Source of the DNA: Pseudoalteromonas sp. SMS1
GTDB lineage: Bacteria > Pseudomonadota > Gammaproteobacteria > Enterobacterales > Alteromonadaceae
Assembly (NCBI RefSeq): GCF_021530565.1
Contig: NZ_JAKGBI010000017.1
Span: 83,802 to 147,801 of the forward strand
Reading direction: 5' to 3'
Length of the DNA stretch: 64,000 bases
The notes below the pieces were generated by a model. It was given only the letters and a program-made list of their open reading frames with translations, searched no databases and was not told the origin of the DNA. Both the position numbers and the translations under genes were made by a program. Below are positions 1 through 8,977 of this stretch, piece after piece. How positions within the stretch are numbered: the first letter of the stretch is position 1; every line of letters starts with the position of its first letter.

Positions 1-740
1 AACGAGAATTCTCGGATACTAACTACTACTTTGGAGGCGTGTATCGTTTCAACGAGCAAACAATGGTGTATGCGAGTTATACGGATATCTCTGATCAGCC
101 TGCGCACTACGACAAAAACAACCAGTTGCTAGATTCACCCGTGGGAAAAAATAAAGAAATCGGTGTGAGATATGCAACCCAAGATGATGCATTTACAGTC
201 GATGTGGCTTATTTTGACATTAGTCAGGATAACTACCCAGTGCGTGTTGCTGCCCAAGATGACTCTGGCGAGATTTACTATGTCGGTCAAAGTGGGATTG
301 AATCAAAAGGTTATGAAGTTGAAGTCACAGGCCATATTACAGAGCAGTGGTTTGCTTCGGCATCTTATGCCGATATTGACGTATCTAATCCAAACTCTTT
401 GATTGATAGAACCATTATTATCCAGCCAAAAGAAGTCTTTAAATTCAGCTCTTTCTATGACTTTGAAGAGGGGTTACAAGGTTTACGTATTGGTGGTTAC
501 TTAACGTATGCTGGCGACCGTAAAGGCTTCAATGGCCTTGGTCGTGGCACAGAGTATTTTGATGTGAGTTCGAATACGCTACTGGGTTTCTCTGCATACT
601 ATGAGTTCAACGATGCGCTCAGCGCTAAGTTCAATATTCATAACCTGCTAGACAAACAGTACGATGCTAAGATTGCATTCTTAACGGTTCGCCCAGGTGA
701 CCCACGCAATTACTCACTACAGTTAACGTATTCATTCTAA
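1..740 (+). CDS. TonB-dependent outer-membrane receptor, C-terminal part (5' end outside window)
   Basis: The frame is open from the first bases and ends at TAA 738-740, so this is the last ~245 residues of a longer gene. The sequence shows alternating beta-strand and loop segments of a receptor barrel: a stretch with YFDISQDNY, a late INNLLD-like motif (NIHNLLDKQYDAK), and the terminal QLTYSF ending in the aromatic residue needed for outer-membrane insertion. This NLLDKxY plus terminal Phe combination is typical of TonB-dependent siderophore receptors. Its substrate cannot be read from the fragment, but it lies beside a catechol siderophore operon transcribed toward it, so ferric-siderophore uptake is the likely role. 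A strong terminator follows directly. Confidence 0.88.
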   Translation, partial: REFSDTNYYFGGVYRFNEQTMVYASYTDISDQPAHYDKNNQLLDSPVGKNKEIGVRYATQDDAFTVDVAYFDISQDNYPVRVAAQDDSGEIYYVGQSGIESKGYEVEVTGHITEQWFASASYADIDVSNPNSLIDRTIIIQPKEVFKFSSFYDFEEGLQGLRIGGYLTYAGDRKGFNGLGRGTEYFDVSSNTLLGFSAYYEFNDALSAKFNIHNLLDKQYDAKIAFLTVRPGDPRNYSLQLTYSF

Positions 741-793
741 TACGCGATATAAGTGCCTAAAGGCAGGCACTTAGCAGTGTATATTCGCAGCAC

Positions 794-820
794 AAAGCCC
801 CACACCTGTGGGGCTTTTTT
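794..820 (+). terminator. Rho-independent terminator after the receptor gene
   Basis: An inverted repeat (AAAGCCCCACA with TGTGGGGCTTT) with a tiny loop is followed by a run of T. It sits 54 nt after the receptor stop codon, so it should end that transcript. The A-rich left flank means it could also act on leftward transcripts. Confidence 0.88.
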
Positions 821-897
821 GTGCATGGAGTGCGATAAGGATTTGTTGCCAGGATTGGCTGCGCTAACGAGGGATAGTAGAGAGATAAAGTGAAGAA

Positions 898-925
898 AAA
901 AGCCACCCGCTAAGGGAAGGCGGCT
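898..925 (-). terminator. Terminator of the leftward siderophore operon
   Basis: Read on the minus strand, AAGCCGCC pairs with GGGTGGCTT (one imperfect pair) and is followed by TTTTTT. It lies about 50 nt after the entA stop codon and is the first terminator-like structure downstream of the entCEB-vibH-entA operon. Confidence 0.75.
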
Positions 926-972
926 TTGCGTTGTGTGGTCAAATCAATAACACTGAACGAGGTGATCAGTGC

Positions 973-1737
973 TTAAAATGTTGCACCGCCATCAATGGTC
1001 AACACTTGCATCGTGGTATGTGACGAGAGGGAGGATGCTAAGAAGATTGCACTGTGCGCAATTTCTTCGGGCGTGGCGATTTTTTTGAGGGGAATACCTA
1101 ACTTATATTGCTCTGCAAACCCATCAATGACGCGCTGTGCACCTTGGTCGTCTTGCCACATGCCGGTTTGCATGGGCGTTAACGTTGAGCCCGGTGCAAT
1201 GACGTTGCAGCGTATCCCAAAATTGGCCCATTCAATGCCAGCAGTCAATGTTAACTGCGTTGCGGCAGCTTTAGAGGCACAGTAAGCACCCATGTTCTGG
1301 CGGGGGGTGTCAGCGGCATTGGACCCTATTGTTACTAAGCTGCCTTTGCGCTGTTGTTTAAAATGGGCACCACAGTGTTTGATAAAGGCAAACAGACTGG
1401 CTGCGTTGACGTTGTGGCAGTGTTGCCACTGTGAGAGACTCAGTGCTTCCAGTTCACCCATTTCGAGTACGCCGGCAACATAGATCAAATTGTAAGGCGC
1501 TAGGCGTTGTTCAATGAGCTCTGCCAATATGTGTTCAACCTGTTCGGGTTGAGATAGGTCACACACCACTTGTTGATAGAGGACATCAGGTTCGCTGAAT
1601 TGGCGGTCAAAGCCAATGACTTTTGCGCCAAGGGCAGTGAAATGTTTTGCGACGGCCAGACCAATCCCTTGTCCAACCCCAGTCACCCAGACAATCTTGT
1701 CACGGTATTCGGCATGCAAAGTCTGTTCAAATTGCAT
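973..1737 (-). CDS. entA: 2,3-dihydro-2,3-dihydroxybenzoate dehydrogenase (EntA/VibA)
   Basis: Short-chain dehydrogenase of 254 aa (E. coli EntA has 248). It oxidises 2,3-dihydro-DHB to 2,3-dihydroxybenzoate with NAD+, the last step of DHB synthesis in the cytoplasm. Visible features are the NAD-binding TGVGQGIG at residues 19-26, a serine near 139 and the catalytic YCASK with Tyr152 and Lys156. The C-terminal half matches EntA closely (IRCNVIAPGSTLTPMQ, EQYKLGIPLKKIA, and IDGGATF at the end). The start is ATG 1737 rather than the upstream TTG, because AAGGAG lies 7 nt before it, overlapping the stop codon of the preceding gene. It is the last gene of the operon. Confidence 0.95.
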   Translation of the reverse strand: MQFEQTLHAEYRDKIVWVTGVGQGIGLAVAKHFTALGAKVIGFDRQFSEPDVLYQQVVCDLSQPEQVEHILAELIEQRLAPYNLIYVAGVLEMGELEALSLSQWQHCHNVNAASLFAFIKHCGAHFKQQRKGSLVTIGSNAADTPRQNMGAYCASKAAATQLTLTAGIEWANFGIRCNVIAPGSTLTPMQTGMWQDDQGAQRVIDGFAEQYKLGIPLKKIATPEEIAHSAIFLASSLSSHTTMQVLTIDGGATF

Positions 1738-1748
1738 CAACGTACTCC

Positions 1749-3062
1749 TTAGGAATAGGTTTGGCGGAGTAACTCAGCAACTTTGCTGAGTGTTAGTTTT
1801 GGCTGCGAGGCCCAAATTTCAGCAGCGGCGAAAATACGTGCCTGAATATGCTGAGTATGCGCATCATCATACCGGGCGATGTTGCAATCGAAGTCGACTG
1901 TCGCGGGCTTGTCCGCTAACAAGTGGATTTGAAGCATGATATCGTCCGTCGTGCCAGCGCTCAGAATATGGCTAACCGTTTCTATGCCAGCATATTTTGG
2001 CGCATTGGCAAAGGGCAGGAGGTTGATTGTTGGGCCGATGATGTTTAACGACTTCCCTTGTTTCTGGCGGTCTCTCTTGAGTGACTCAACACGGTAATTT
2101 TGCAGCTTCTTAAGAGCTTTAATTTGGTGATTAATGTGTGTTGCTGCGTCACTTAAATTTGTCGTGTCTGAAAACACCAAAGGCAGTGGCAAGACATTAC
2201 TTTGCACGCAGGGACAATTCAGCTCTGGCAGGGCTTGGCGATTCATCATTACCAGCCCCAACGTGACATGATAATGCTGATATTGCGCAACTAGTGAGGC
2301 TGCAATGGCGGCGAGCAATATCTCGCTGCTGGTGGTCTGAGTGACTTGTGCGGCGGATTGAATGGTGTGCCATACTGATTGCTTAAACCGTGTGGTAAGA
2401 CGCTTGTTAGGCGCCGCAACATCGGCTTTTGAGGTGCTGTATGAGTTTATTTCAGGCACTTCATCCAGCCACTGGTTCAGTGTCTCTTTGGCTGCATTTT
2501 GTTGCGCTAAGAAAGCGTCACTATGATGTAAGTCAAGCAGTTGCTGTTGCTGCGTAAAGCGTAATTGAGGTAAGGGTTTACCTTTGCTCAAAGCGTTATA
2601 ACAGCGATTAAGCGATTGCGAAAATAACCCAAACCCATAACCATCAAGCAATAAATGATGGGCCACAATTAGCAAGTAGTCTTGAACAGGTGCACGCAGT
2701 AAAAACAACTTCATAAGTGGCTCTTGGCTCAGCTTAAAAGGTGTCGCCAAATAGGACTGCGCAAAGTTTTGTGCAAAGGTCAGGACGTCATCAGGATCGC
2801 TTTCGAGTGTGTGACTAATGATTTCAGGGACCGTGTCATTCGGGAGCAGTTGCGGCGTGTAGTCGTCACTGCGCACAAATCGACAAGCAAGCGTATCGCT
2901 TGCCTGCCAAACATGTTGCAATGATTGTTGTAGCCAGCTTGCCGAGACTTTACCTTTAAACTCAATACACTCGGCAACGTTGAACAGCTCACCTCGACCA
3001 CTGATGGTATCGAGCAGCCACATAGCATGCTGCGAATCAGTAAGTGGGAGAGAGGTTTGCAT
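1749..3062 (-). CDS. Stand-alone condensation-domain amide synthase (VibH-like)
   Basis: A 437-aa protein made of one NRPS condensation domain and nothing else, the size and architecture of vibriobactin synthase VibH. The catalytic HHxxxDG motif is intact (HHLLLDG, His135, His136, Asp140). VibH takes DHB from the aryl carrier protein VibB and joins it to a free soluble amine (norspermidine in Vibrio cholerae), so it needs no downstream carrier. The same role with an unknown amine is inferred here. The gene is inserted between entB and entA, where E. coli has nothing. Its ATG overlaps the entB stop as TGATG, implying translational coupling. The amine cannot be read from sequence; spermidine, norspermidine, putrescine and cadaverine are candidates. 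Confidence 0.85.
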   Translation of the reverse strand: MQTSLPLTDSQHAMWLLDTISGRGELFNVAECIEFKGKVSASWLQQSLQHVWQASDTLACRFVRSDDYTPQLLPNDTVPEIISHTLESDPDDVLTFAQNFAQSYLATPFKLSQEPLMKLFLLRAPVQDYLLIVAHHLLLDGYGFGLFSQSLNRCYNALSKGKPLPQLRFTQQQQLLDLHHSDAFLAQQNAAKETLNQWLDEVPEINSYSTSKADVAAPNKRLTTRFKQSVWHTIQSAAQVTQTTSSEILLAAIAASLVAQYQHYHVTLGLVMMNRQALPELNCPCVQSNVLPLPLVFSDTTNLSDAATHINHQIKALKKLQNYRVESLKRDRQKQGKSLNIIGPTINLLPFANAPKYAGIETVSHILSAGTTDDIMLQIHLLADKPATVDFDCNIARYDDAHTQHIQARIFAAAEIWASQPKLTLSKVAELLRQTYS

Positions 3063-3928
3063 CAGTCTTCCTTACGTTCTTCTAGTAGCTCTACCCAAGC
3101 TGCTAATGTTGGGATCTGCGCGAGCTCAATAAAGTTGGTTTCAATGCCTTGCTGCTGCCACAACGCGATCAGGTTCATCACTTGTACTGAGTCGAGTCCG
3201 TAGTCGATGAGACTTTCGTGCTCATCAAATTCGTCTTCTTCACAATCGATCAACGTAAGAATGTGCGATTTAAGCCCTTCTAAAGAGGTAAGATCTTGTG
3301 TCTGTGTGCCTAAAATCTCAGACATAGCAACCACTTTACCGCAACGCTTCGCGACGAAGTTCAGGGCCATCATATGTTCTTCTTTGCTGAAGTCAGCAAT
3401 GGCATCGGCAACTAAAAATGGTTCAATATCACGCATAAATGCATCAACGGCTGTGGTCATAACACCAATATGGCCATAGATCCCAACAATTAATAATTGA
3501 TCGCGTTGCTGCGCTTGCAGTTGTTGCTCAAAATCACATTTTTGAAATGCGCTGTAACGCCATTTTGTGAGTACCACATCTTTTTCTGTCGGAACTAAGG
3601 CATCGACGATTGGTTGCTGGGCTGGATCTTGCAAGCCCGGTCCCCACATATCAGACAGTAAGCCACGTTCATGTTTACCTTGTTTGATTGGCTGAGCGGT
3701 GTAATAAACGGGAATGTCATGCTCGTAGCAGTACGCTTTAAGCGCTTGAATATTTTGGATCATGGTTTCGATCAATGGATTGTCTTCACCATAAAAGCCC
3801 ACAAAGTAGTGTTGTACATCGTGGATCAGCAGTGCCGCGCGTGCGGGATCGAGTGCCCAGTCAACGCGATTCTCTGGCAACTCTGCGTCACGTGGCAGTG
3901 GGTAATGGTTTAACTTTGGAATACTCAT
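3062..3928 (-). CDS. entB: Isochorismatase fused to aryl carrier protein (EntB/VibB)
   Basis: A 288-aa bifunctional protein (E. coli EntB 285). The N-terminal isochorismatase domain (about 1-210) hydrolyses isochorismate to 2,3-dihydro-DHB; it carries LLIHDVQHYF with Asp37, Lys122 in TKWRYSAF, and the GHIGVMTTAVDAFMRDI segment of the family. The C-terminal aryl carrier domain (about 212-288) has the phosphopantetheine site IDYGLDSVQ with Ser247. DHB loaded there by EntE is the donor for the VibH-like enzyme. A ribosome binding site (AGAGAAC) precedes ATG 3928, and the gene is 8 nt downstream of entE. The carrier must be activated by a phosphopantetheinyl transferase such as the one at 11434-12120. 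Confidence 0.96.
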   Translation of the reverse strand: MSIPKLNHYPLPRDAELPENRVDWALDPARAALLIHDVQHYFVGFYGEDNPLIETMIQNIQALKAYCYEHDIPVYYTAQPIKQGKHERGLLSDMWGPGLQDPAQQPIVDALVPTEKDVVLTKWRYSAFQKCDFEQQLQAQQRDQLLIVGIYGHIGVMTTAVDAFMRDIEPFLVADAIADFSKEEHMMALNFVAKRCGKVVAMSEILGTQTQDLTSLEGLKSHILTLIDCEEDEFDEHESLIDYGLDSVQVMNLIALWQQQGIETNFIELAQIPTLAAWVELLEERKED

Positions 3929-3936
3929 GTTGTTCT

Positions 3937-5538
3937 CTATTGTTCGAAAGTGGCACGCAAGGCTTTTTTATTTACTTTGCCCACGGCAGTTAACGGGAGT
4001 TGTTCTATAAATTTAAATTTGTCTGGCACTTTATAGTCAGCAATACCCAGTTGGCGAAGGTATTTACGTAAAATCAGCGTGGTAAGCTTAGTACCTTGGT
4101 CTGCAACTACAAAGGCACAGCTTTTTTCGCCAAGGGCTTCGTCAGGCATAGATACAATGGCGACCTGCTGAATATGGTCGTGGCCAAGTAAGTGGTTCTC
4201 GACTTCTTCGGCCGCGATTTTTTCACCACCACGGTTGATCTGATCTTTGTCTCGCCCTTCGACAATAAGGTGTCCCGATGGCAGTTGTTTAACAATGTCT
4301 CCAGAGCTGTAAAACCCATCTGTATCAAACGCACTGGCGTTATGTGTTGGAGATTTATAGTAACCTCGGAAAGTATAAGGGCCACGGGTCATTAATCGTC
4401 CTGACTCGCCTTGCGGTACAAGATCGCCGTGCTCATCGACAATTTTTATTTCGTCAAGATCACTGATCGGGCGACCTTGGGTTGTTAGGATCAGCTCTTG
4501 ATCGTCATCATATCGGGTATAATTGACTAACCCCTCAGCCATGCCAAAAACTTGTTGTAGTTGGCAACCTAATACGGGGGTTACTTGCTCGGCGACACTG
4601 CGACTGAGTTTTGCCCCCCCAACTTGGATCACTTGTAAGCTCGAGAGATCGGTATCAGCAGTGCTAGCATGCTGAAGCCACAGCTGCAATGCGGGTGGTA
4701 CTAAGGCACTGTGTGTAATGGCAAAACGTTCAATAAGTGGGAAGCAGACTGTCGGGCTTGGATCATTGGCCAAAATCACCGTACCTCCTGCGATGAATAC
4801 CCCCAAAGCACCAGGTGAACTAAGTGGGAAATTATGTGGCGCAGGCAATGCACACAAGTAACGTGTCTCGCCATTGAGTTCACAGATCTCTTTACTTGCC
4901 ACGACGGAATAAAGGTAATCATTGTGTGTACGCGGGATCAATTTCGGCGTGCCTGTGCTACCACCAGATAACTGAAAGAACGCGACATCCTCAGGGTTCA
5001 GATCGCGGACAGTGAAAGCATGTTTATTCAAATAGCCCTGTTTGAGTTCGCTGTTCCCCTTGCTGTGATCGGTTATGATCTTGCTTAAACATGAGAAGCG
5101 GTTAAACAACTCTTGAGTAAATTGTTCATCCCCAAAAAGCGCATGTGCAGATGAGACCAGCATCGCTTTCGGTTGCAATATTTCACAGTAACTTTGCAGT
5201 TCAGTACGCTGATGATTAAACAAAGCGCATACTGGCGCAACACCCAGCTTGAGCAAGGCAAAGTATGTGATATAAAACTCAAGGCTATTGGGGAGTTGCA
5301 CGATAGCGGTATCGCCATGTGTTAGACCTTGCGCAGCGAGGTATCCCGCTAAGTTATCACTGTAAGTGTTGAGTTCGGCATAGGTCATTTGGCGCTGCCC
5401 ATCGGCAACGGCGATGCCCTGACTATTGCTGTCCAATTGATCAGCCAAAATGCAGGTCAATAGTTTATCTTGCCAATAGCCTTTGGCGCGGTATTGTTCT
5501 GCCAGTTCAGCTGGCCAAGGTGTATATTCGATGCTCAT
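3937..5538 (-). CDS. entE: 2,3-dihydroxybenzoate-AMP ligase (EntE/VibE)
   Basis: Stand-alone adenylation enzyme of 533 aa, the family's usual length. It activates DHB with ATP and transfers it to the pantetheine arm of EntB. The ATP-binding A3 loop LSGGSTGTPK is at residues 190-199, directly followed by IPRTHNDY, which is nearly identical to EntE. The A7-type YSSGDIV and the C-terminal lysine motif LTAVGKVNKK (Lys521) are present, so the enzyme looks intact. It lies 5 nt downstream of entC. No strong Shine-Dalgarno precedes ATG 5538, which suggests translation coupled to entC. Confidence 0.96.
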   Translation of the reverse strand: MSIEYTPWPAELAEQYRAKGYWQDKLLTCILADQLDSNSQGIAVADGQRQMTYAELNTYSDNLAGYLAAQGLTHGDTAIVQLPNSLEFYITYFALLKLGVAPVCALFNHQRTELQSYCEILQPKAMLVSSAHALFGDEQFTQELFNRFSCLSKIITDHSKGNSELKQGYLNKHAFTVRDLNPEDVAFFQLSGGSTGTPKLIPRTHNDYLYSVVASKEICELNGETRYLCALPAPHNFPLSSPGALGVFIAGGTVILANDPSPTVCFPLIERFAITHSALVPPALQLWLQHASTADTDLSSLQVIQVGGAKLSRSVAEQVTPVLGCQLQQVFGMAEGLVNYTRYDDDQELILTTQGRPISDLDEIKIVDEHGDLVPQGESGRLMTRGPYTFRGYYKSPTHNASAFDTDGFYSSGDIVKQLPSGHLIVEGRDKDQINRGGEKIAAEEVENHLLGHDHIQQVAIVSMPDEALGEKSCAFVVADQGTKLTTLILRKYLRQLGIADYKVPDKFKFIEQLPLTAVGKVNKKALRATFEQ

Positions 5539-5543
5539 ATTTT

Positions 5544-6749
5544 TTACTTGTTAAAACTGGAATAAGCTTGCTGTACCGAGAGGGCATTCAGCATCGTTTT
5601 TAGTTTGGCTTCAGTTTCTAGCCATTCAGATTTTGGATCGGATGCGGCAACGATGCCTGCACCTGCAAATAAGCGAGCGACCTGTGCTTTGAGTTCACCA
5701 CAGCGGATCACCACTACCCATTCTCCATTCCCGTGTTGATCGCACCAACCAATGATCCCAGAGAAAAGCCCGCGATCATGACCTTCGAGATCGAGGATGT
5801 GCTGATAGGCAGGTTGAGTGGGTTTACCGCACAAGGCGGGTGTTGGGTGTAATTGATTTGCCAGATCCAGAATATGGGTGTCTGGATCTTTTAAATGACC
5901 AGAGATCACGGTCGATAAATGCCACATGGTCGCTGTACTCAGCAGATCTGGTTCTGCTGGGATCTGTAAATTATCACACACAGGTTCCAATAGCTGCCGC
6001 ATATCGTCGATCACGACGGCGTGTTCATACCGATCTTTTTTAGAACTGAATAAAACAGATCGGCGTTGTGCTTCCACTTTTTCGCACCGATCACGCGGGA
6101 TCGAGCCTGCCAAAGGGTTACTGGTCACGGTTTGATCTTGCTTTCTGAGTAATAATTCTGGGCTAACGCCCATTAACACGGCGTCATCTTGTGTTGGAAA
6201 AGCAAAGTGATAACCCGACTGGCTTTGCTGTAAAAGCTGGTTGAGTACATGTTTGCGATTGAGTGGTTTTGAAAACTCTAAGTCAACTTGCTTACTCAAC
6301 ACAATTTTTTCTAGCTGCTTGCTGTCGAATAACGACTTTGCGTCTTGAACCGTTTGTTCAAAGTGGCTGCGGTCTTGGAGGTAGCGCACCGCTTGAAGCG
6401 CGTTGTTGGACGTATCTAGCTCGGGAACTTGGGCATTGAGCCATTGGCTAAAAACACTTTTATCCCAACGTGCCACAGTGTTTGGAATGATGAACTGGGC
6501 ATTTTGGAGTTTACAAAAAGGAAGTACGCCAAAGGCAATGGCATTGTCACTGTCTCCTTGGTGTTCACGCAATTGTGACTGAAGTTCTTCAACTAAGTAC
6601 TCAGTGTTGGCAATGGGGATATTAAAACGATGTTTGATACCATGACCCAGCAAACAGCTATCGCCAGAGACAAAAAGACAATCCTGATCTAATAAAAATT
6701 CGCCCAAAGACTGAGCTTGCGCTAAGTTGGATATTTCGCCAGCATGCAT
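5544..6749 (-). CDS. entC: Isochorismate synthase (EntC/VibC)
   Basis: Chorismate-binding enzyme of 401 aa (E. coli EntC 391). It isomerises chorismate to isochorismate, the committed step of catechol siderophore synthesis. Family segments are visible: SPELLLRKQDQTVTSNPLAGSIPR in the middle, HLSTVISGHL, HPTPALCGKPTQPA, and near the end the RCGELKAQVARLFAGAGIV stretch with its Mg-binding acidic surroundings. AAGG lies 7 nt before ATG 6749. As first gene of the operon its upstream region (6750-7107) carries the promoter. MenF or a salicylate-type synthase is less likely because all partner genes are the ent type. Confidence 0.95.
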   Translation of the reverse strand: MHAGEISNLAQAQSLGEFLLDQDCLFVSGDSCLLGHGIKHRFNIPIANTEYLVEELQSQLREHQGDSDNAIAFGVLPFCKLQNAQFIIPNTVARWDKSVFSQWLNAQVPELDTSNNALQAVRYLQDRSHFEQTVQDAKSLFDSKQLEKIVLSKQVDLEFSKPLNRKHVLNQLLQQSQSGYHFAFPTQDDAVLMGVSPELLLRKQDQTVTSNPLAGSIPRDRCEKVEAQRRSVLFSSKKDRYEHAVVIDDMRQLLEPVCDNLQIPAEPDLLSTATMWHLSTVISGHLKDPDTHILDLANQLHPTPALCGKPTQPAYQHILDLEGHDRGLFSGIIGWCDQHGNGEWVVVIRCGELKAQVARLFAGAGIVAASDPKSEWLETEAKLKTMLNALSVQQAYSSFNK

Positions 6750-7107
6750 AATTTAACCTTTTTGCGTTGTCATACGACTGCTGCAATAAATGCGGTCAGT
6801 CCTCGATGTGTGTTCAAGACGTGTCAATATCAAAAAGATTTAGTGCTACGGACGATTGTTATATTTTGTACATGTGAATGTCGCGACACACAATACTGAG
6901 CAGCCGTAGATTAAACGTCGTATCAGGTGCTGTTTAAGCGGGGTAAAAGGCGATAAGTCTATCTAGAATTGATAGTACGTAATTGACTGAAACCAAATTG
7001 CTTGAAATGGATATGCTGCCCATAAAAGCGCATCAGATTATGAATTTTTTTGCACGGCTCTCGTCCTGTATCTAGTCCTATTCTTAAATAACTAAAAGAG
7101 AAGTAAC
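6750..7107. promoter_or_regulatory. Divergent promoter region between entC and the ABC exporter
   Basis: A 358-nt region without a gene. On the minus strand a -10-like TATAAC (6863-6858) lies 15 nt from the perfect palindrome TGTCGCGACA (6879-6888), which occupies the place of a -35 box. A further dyad, CTATC and GATAG around TAGAATT, lies near 6960-6977. I found no sequence close to a Fur box, unlike the receptor promoter at 8978. The exporter GTG at 7108 is preceded by AAAAGAGAAG. Confidence 0.5.
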
Positions 7108-8733
7108 GTGCTTGCTAATCTAATTCGTGCCACATGGTGGCGCTTTATTGCAACTGCCGCCACCAGCACCTTGTTCGGCCTAACAAGTGTGGCGTTGGTT
7201 GCGCTGATCAATGAAATCATCAATAGCTCGGCGGATGCGCGTTCTGAGCAATTTACCTATTTTGCTATACTGGCAATTACAGGCGTGATTTTACAGCTTT
7301 GTTCAAAGGTCTTTGCCGAGCAACTCACTGAACAAAGTCAGGCAACGGTCAGGAACCAAGTTGCAGAGCATGTTGTTAATGCTGAGTTCAATGATGTCGA
7401 AGCGCAAGGTGCTGGTAAAATAAAGTCTTGTTTGACTGAACATAGCTTACGCGTCTCCGAGTTTTTCCAGCGCTTACCGGGCATATTGACCAATGCAATG
7501 ATTGTGCTAGGTAGCTTTGCTTACATGGCTTGGTTAGATTGGCGTGTGTTTATCTTTGCGGTATTGACCCTGATTGTTGGCTCTGTCGGTTACAGCTTAG
7601 CCAATGCCACGGCATTTAAAAAAGTCACCGAGGCCGCGCGTATTCAGGATACGCTTTATAGCCAATTTGACTCCATTTATGATGGGGCAAAAGAGTTGAA
7701 GTTGCACAAATCTAAACGCCGGATTTTTGTAGAGCAAGTCATCGGCGATACGATTACACGTTTACGTACACGCCGAGTGCAAGGTGCCACAATTTATCAT
7801 TATGCTGCCTCTTGGGGTGGGTTCAGTATTTTTGCATTTATTGGTGGTGCGCTTTACTTCCTTTCTGGACAAGGTAGCGAGGCAACCAAGGTGATGTCTG
7901 GTTTTGCTCTATTGTTCTTATATATGCTTACGCCGTTGGAAGTGATGTTAGCTGCGATTCCCAAAGCGGCAGCGGCAAAAGCATCGGCGAATACCATTAC
8001 TGAAATGACAACTGAAATGCACCGTATTGCACAGACATCTCAAACAGCACTTACGGACTTTGATCACATTGAACTCAAAGCACTCAGTCATGGTTATTAC
8101 CACGAGCAAAGCGATGAAGTCTTTGCATTAACACCGATAGATCTGGCGTTAAATCGAGGGGAAATCATATATTTGGTTGGTGGCAATGGCAGTGGAAAAA
8201 CGACCTTTGCGAAACTTTTATGCGGCTTATACCCTGCCAAAGAAGGGGAGTTGTATGTGGATGGTAAACACATCACTGCGGCACAATTAGACAGTTATCG
8301 CCAACTATTTAGTGCCGTATTCAGTGACTTTCATCTATTTGACAGATTACTTGATTGCCAAGATAAGGTGTTACAAGAAAAGGGCAATGCGCTAATTAAA
8401 AAGCTCAATCTGCATCATAAGGTGGCGATAAAGGAGGGGGCATTCACCACCCAGAAGTTATCTCAAGGGCAGCGCAAGCGTCTAGCACTGGTGGTGACGT
8501 ATTTAGAAGATAGGCCATTCTATATCTTTGATGAGTGGGCGGCGGATCAGGATCCGGTATTTAAGGATGTATTCTATAAAGAGCTGCTTCCGGAGCTCAG
8601 TGCTAAAGGGAAAACCATCTTTGTCATCACGCACGACGACAAATACTTCCACCTTGCGGATAGACTGTTACGCATGGAAAATGGTTGTTTAACCGAATGC
8701 ACGCATCACCTTGCAGGTAAATTGGTGAGCTAG
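7108..8733 (+). CDS. Cyclic-peptide/siderophore export ABC transporter (SyrD/PvdE type, fused permease-ATPase)
   Basis: A 541-aa half transporter with N-terminal membrane helices and a C-terminal nucleotide-binding domain. Hydrophobic segments lie around 15-35, 50-70, 125-165 and 235-285. The ATPase has Walker A GGNGSGKTT (358-366), signature LSQGQRKRLAL (from 451), Walker B FYIFDEW (471-477) and a switch His in ITHDD. The FDEWAADQDP ending of Walker B is typical of the PvdE/SyrD family, which moves nonribosomal peptides or siderophore precursors across the inner membrane. Its position divergent to entC suggests it exports the catechol product to the periplasm. The start is GTG 7108 after AAAAGAGAAG. 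A large hairpin follows the stop codon. Confidence 0.88.
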   Translation: MLANLIRATWWRFIATAATSTLFGLTSVALVALINEIINSSADARSEQFTYFAILAITGVILQLCSKVFAEQLTEQSQATVRNQVAEHVVNAEFNDVEAQGAGKIKSCLTEHSLRVSEFFQRLPGILTNAMIVLGSFAYMAWLDWRVFIFAVLTLIVGSVGYSLANATAFKKVTEAARIQDTLYSQFDSIYDGAKELKLHKSKRRIFVEQVIGDTITRLRTRRVQGATIYHYAASWGGFSIFAFIGGALYFLSGQGSEATKVMSGFALLFLYMLTPLEVMLAAIPKAAAAKASANTITEMTTEMHRIAQTSQTALTDFDHIELKALSHGYYHEQSDEVFALTPIDLALNRGEIIYLVGGNGSGKTTFAKLLCGLYPAKEGELYVDGKHITAAQLDSYRQLFSAVFSDFHLFDRLLDCQDKVLQEKGNALIKKLNLHHKVAIKEGAFTTQKLSQGQRKRLALVVTYLEDRPFYIFDEWAADQDPVFKDVFYKELLPELSAKGKTIFVITHDDKYFHLADRLLRMENGCLTECTHHLAGKLVS

Positions 8734-8740
8734 TTTAAGG

Positions 8741-8798
8741 GTGAGCAGTCACTGACGCAGAGGCGATAACCCATCGTTTCTGTGTCAGCCAGCCTCAC
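8741..8798 (+). terminator. Large hairpin downstream of the exporter gene
   Basis: CTGACGCAGA (8752-8761) pairs with TCTGTGTCAG (8779-8788) with one wobble. An inner CGAT/ATCG helix and an outer GTGAG/CTCAC helix extend it. The sequence after it is AT-rich but has no clean T run, so it is either an imperfect terminator or an RNA 3' end structure. Confidence 0.5.
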
Positions 8799-8977
8799 TA
8801 AATTATTGTTCTTGTTCTTATAATGCAACTACACAAAACCTTACTTTTCTCTAAGCTTGTTTTCAAATCACTCATTACCTCTGATTTATGTAACTTTTAT
8901 TACTTGTATTTCGATTTTTTGAATAGAAAACAAATAAAAAGAAAATAAACGCTTTCTTAATTATGCAATTAATATGT

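Noticed and set aside
2780..3028. 82-codon leftward frame inside the vibH-like gene
   Set aside because: Out-of-frame shadow of the condensation-domain gene.
1749..3062. Possibility that the condensation protein belongs to an unrelated acyltransferase family
   Set aside because: The HHxxxDG motif, the full single-domain size and its place between entB and entA favour a VibH-type amide synthase.
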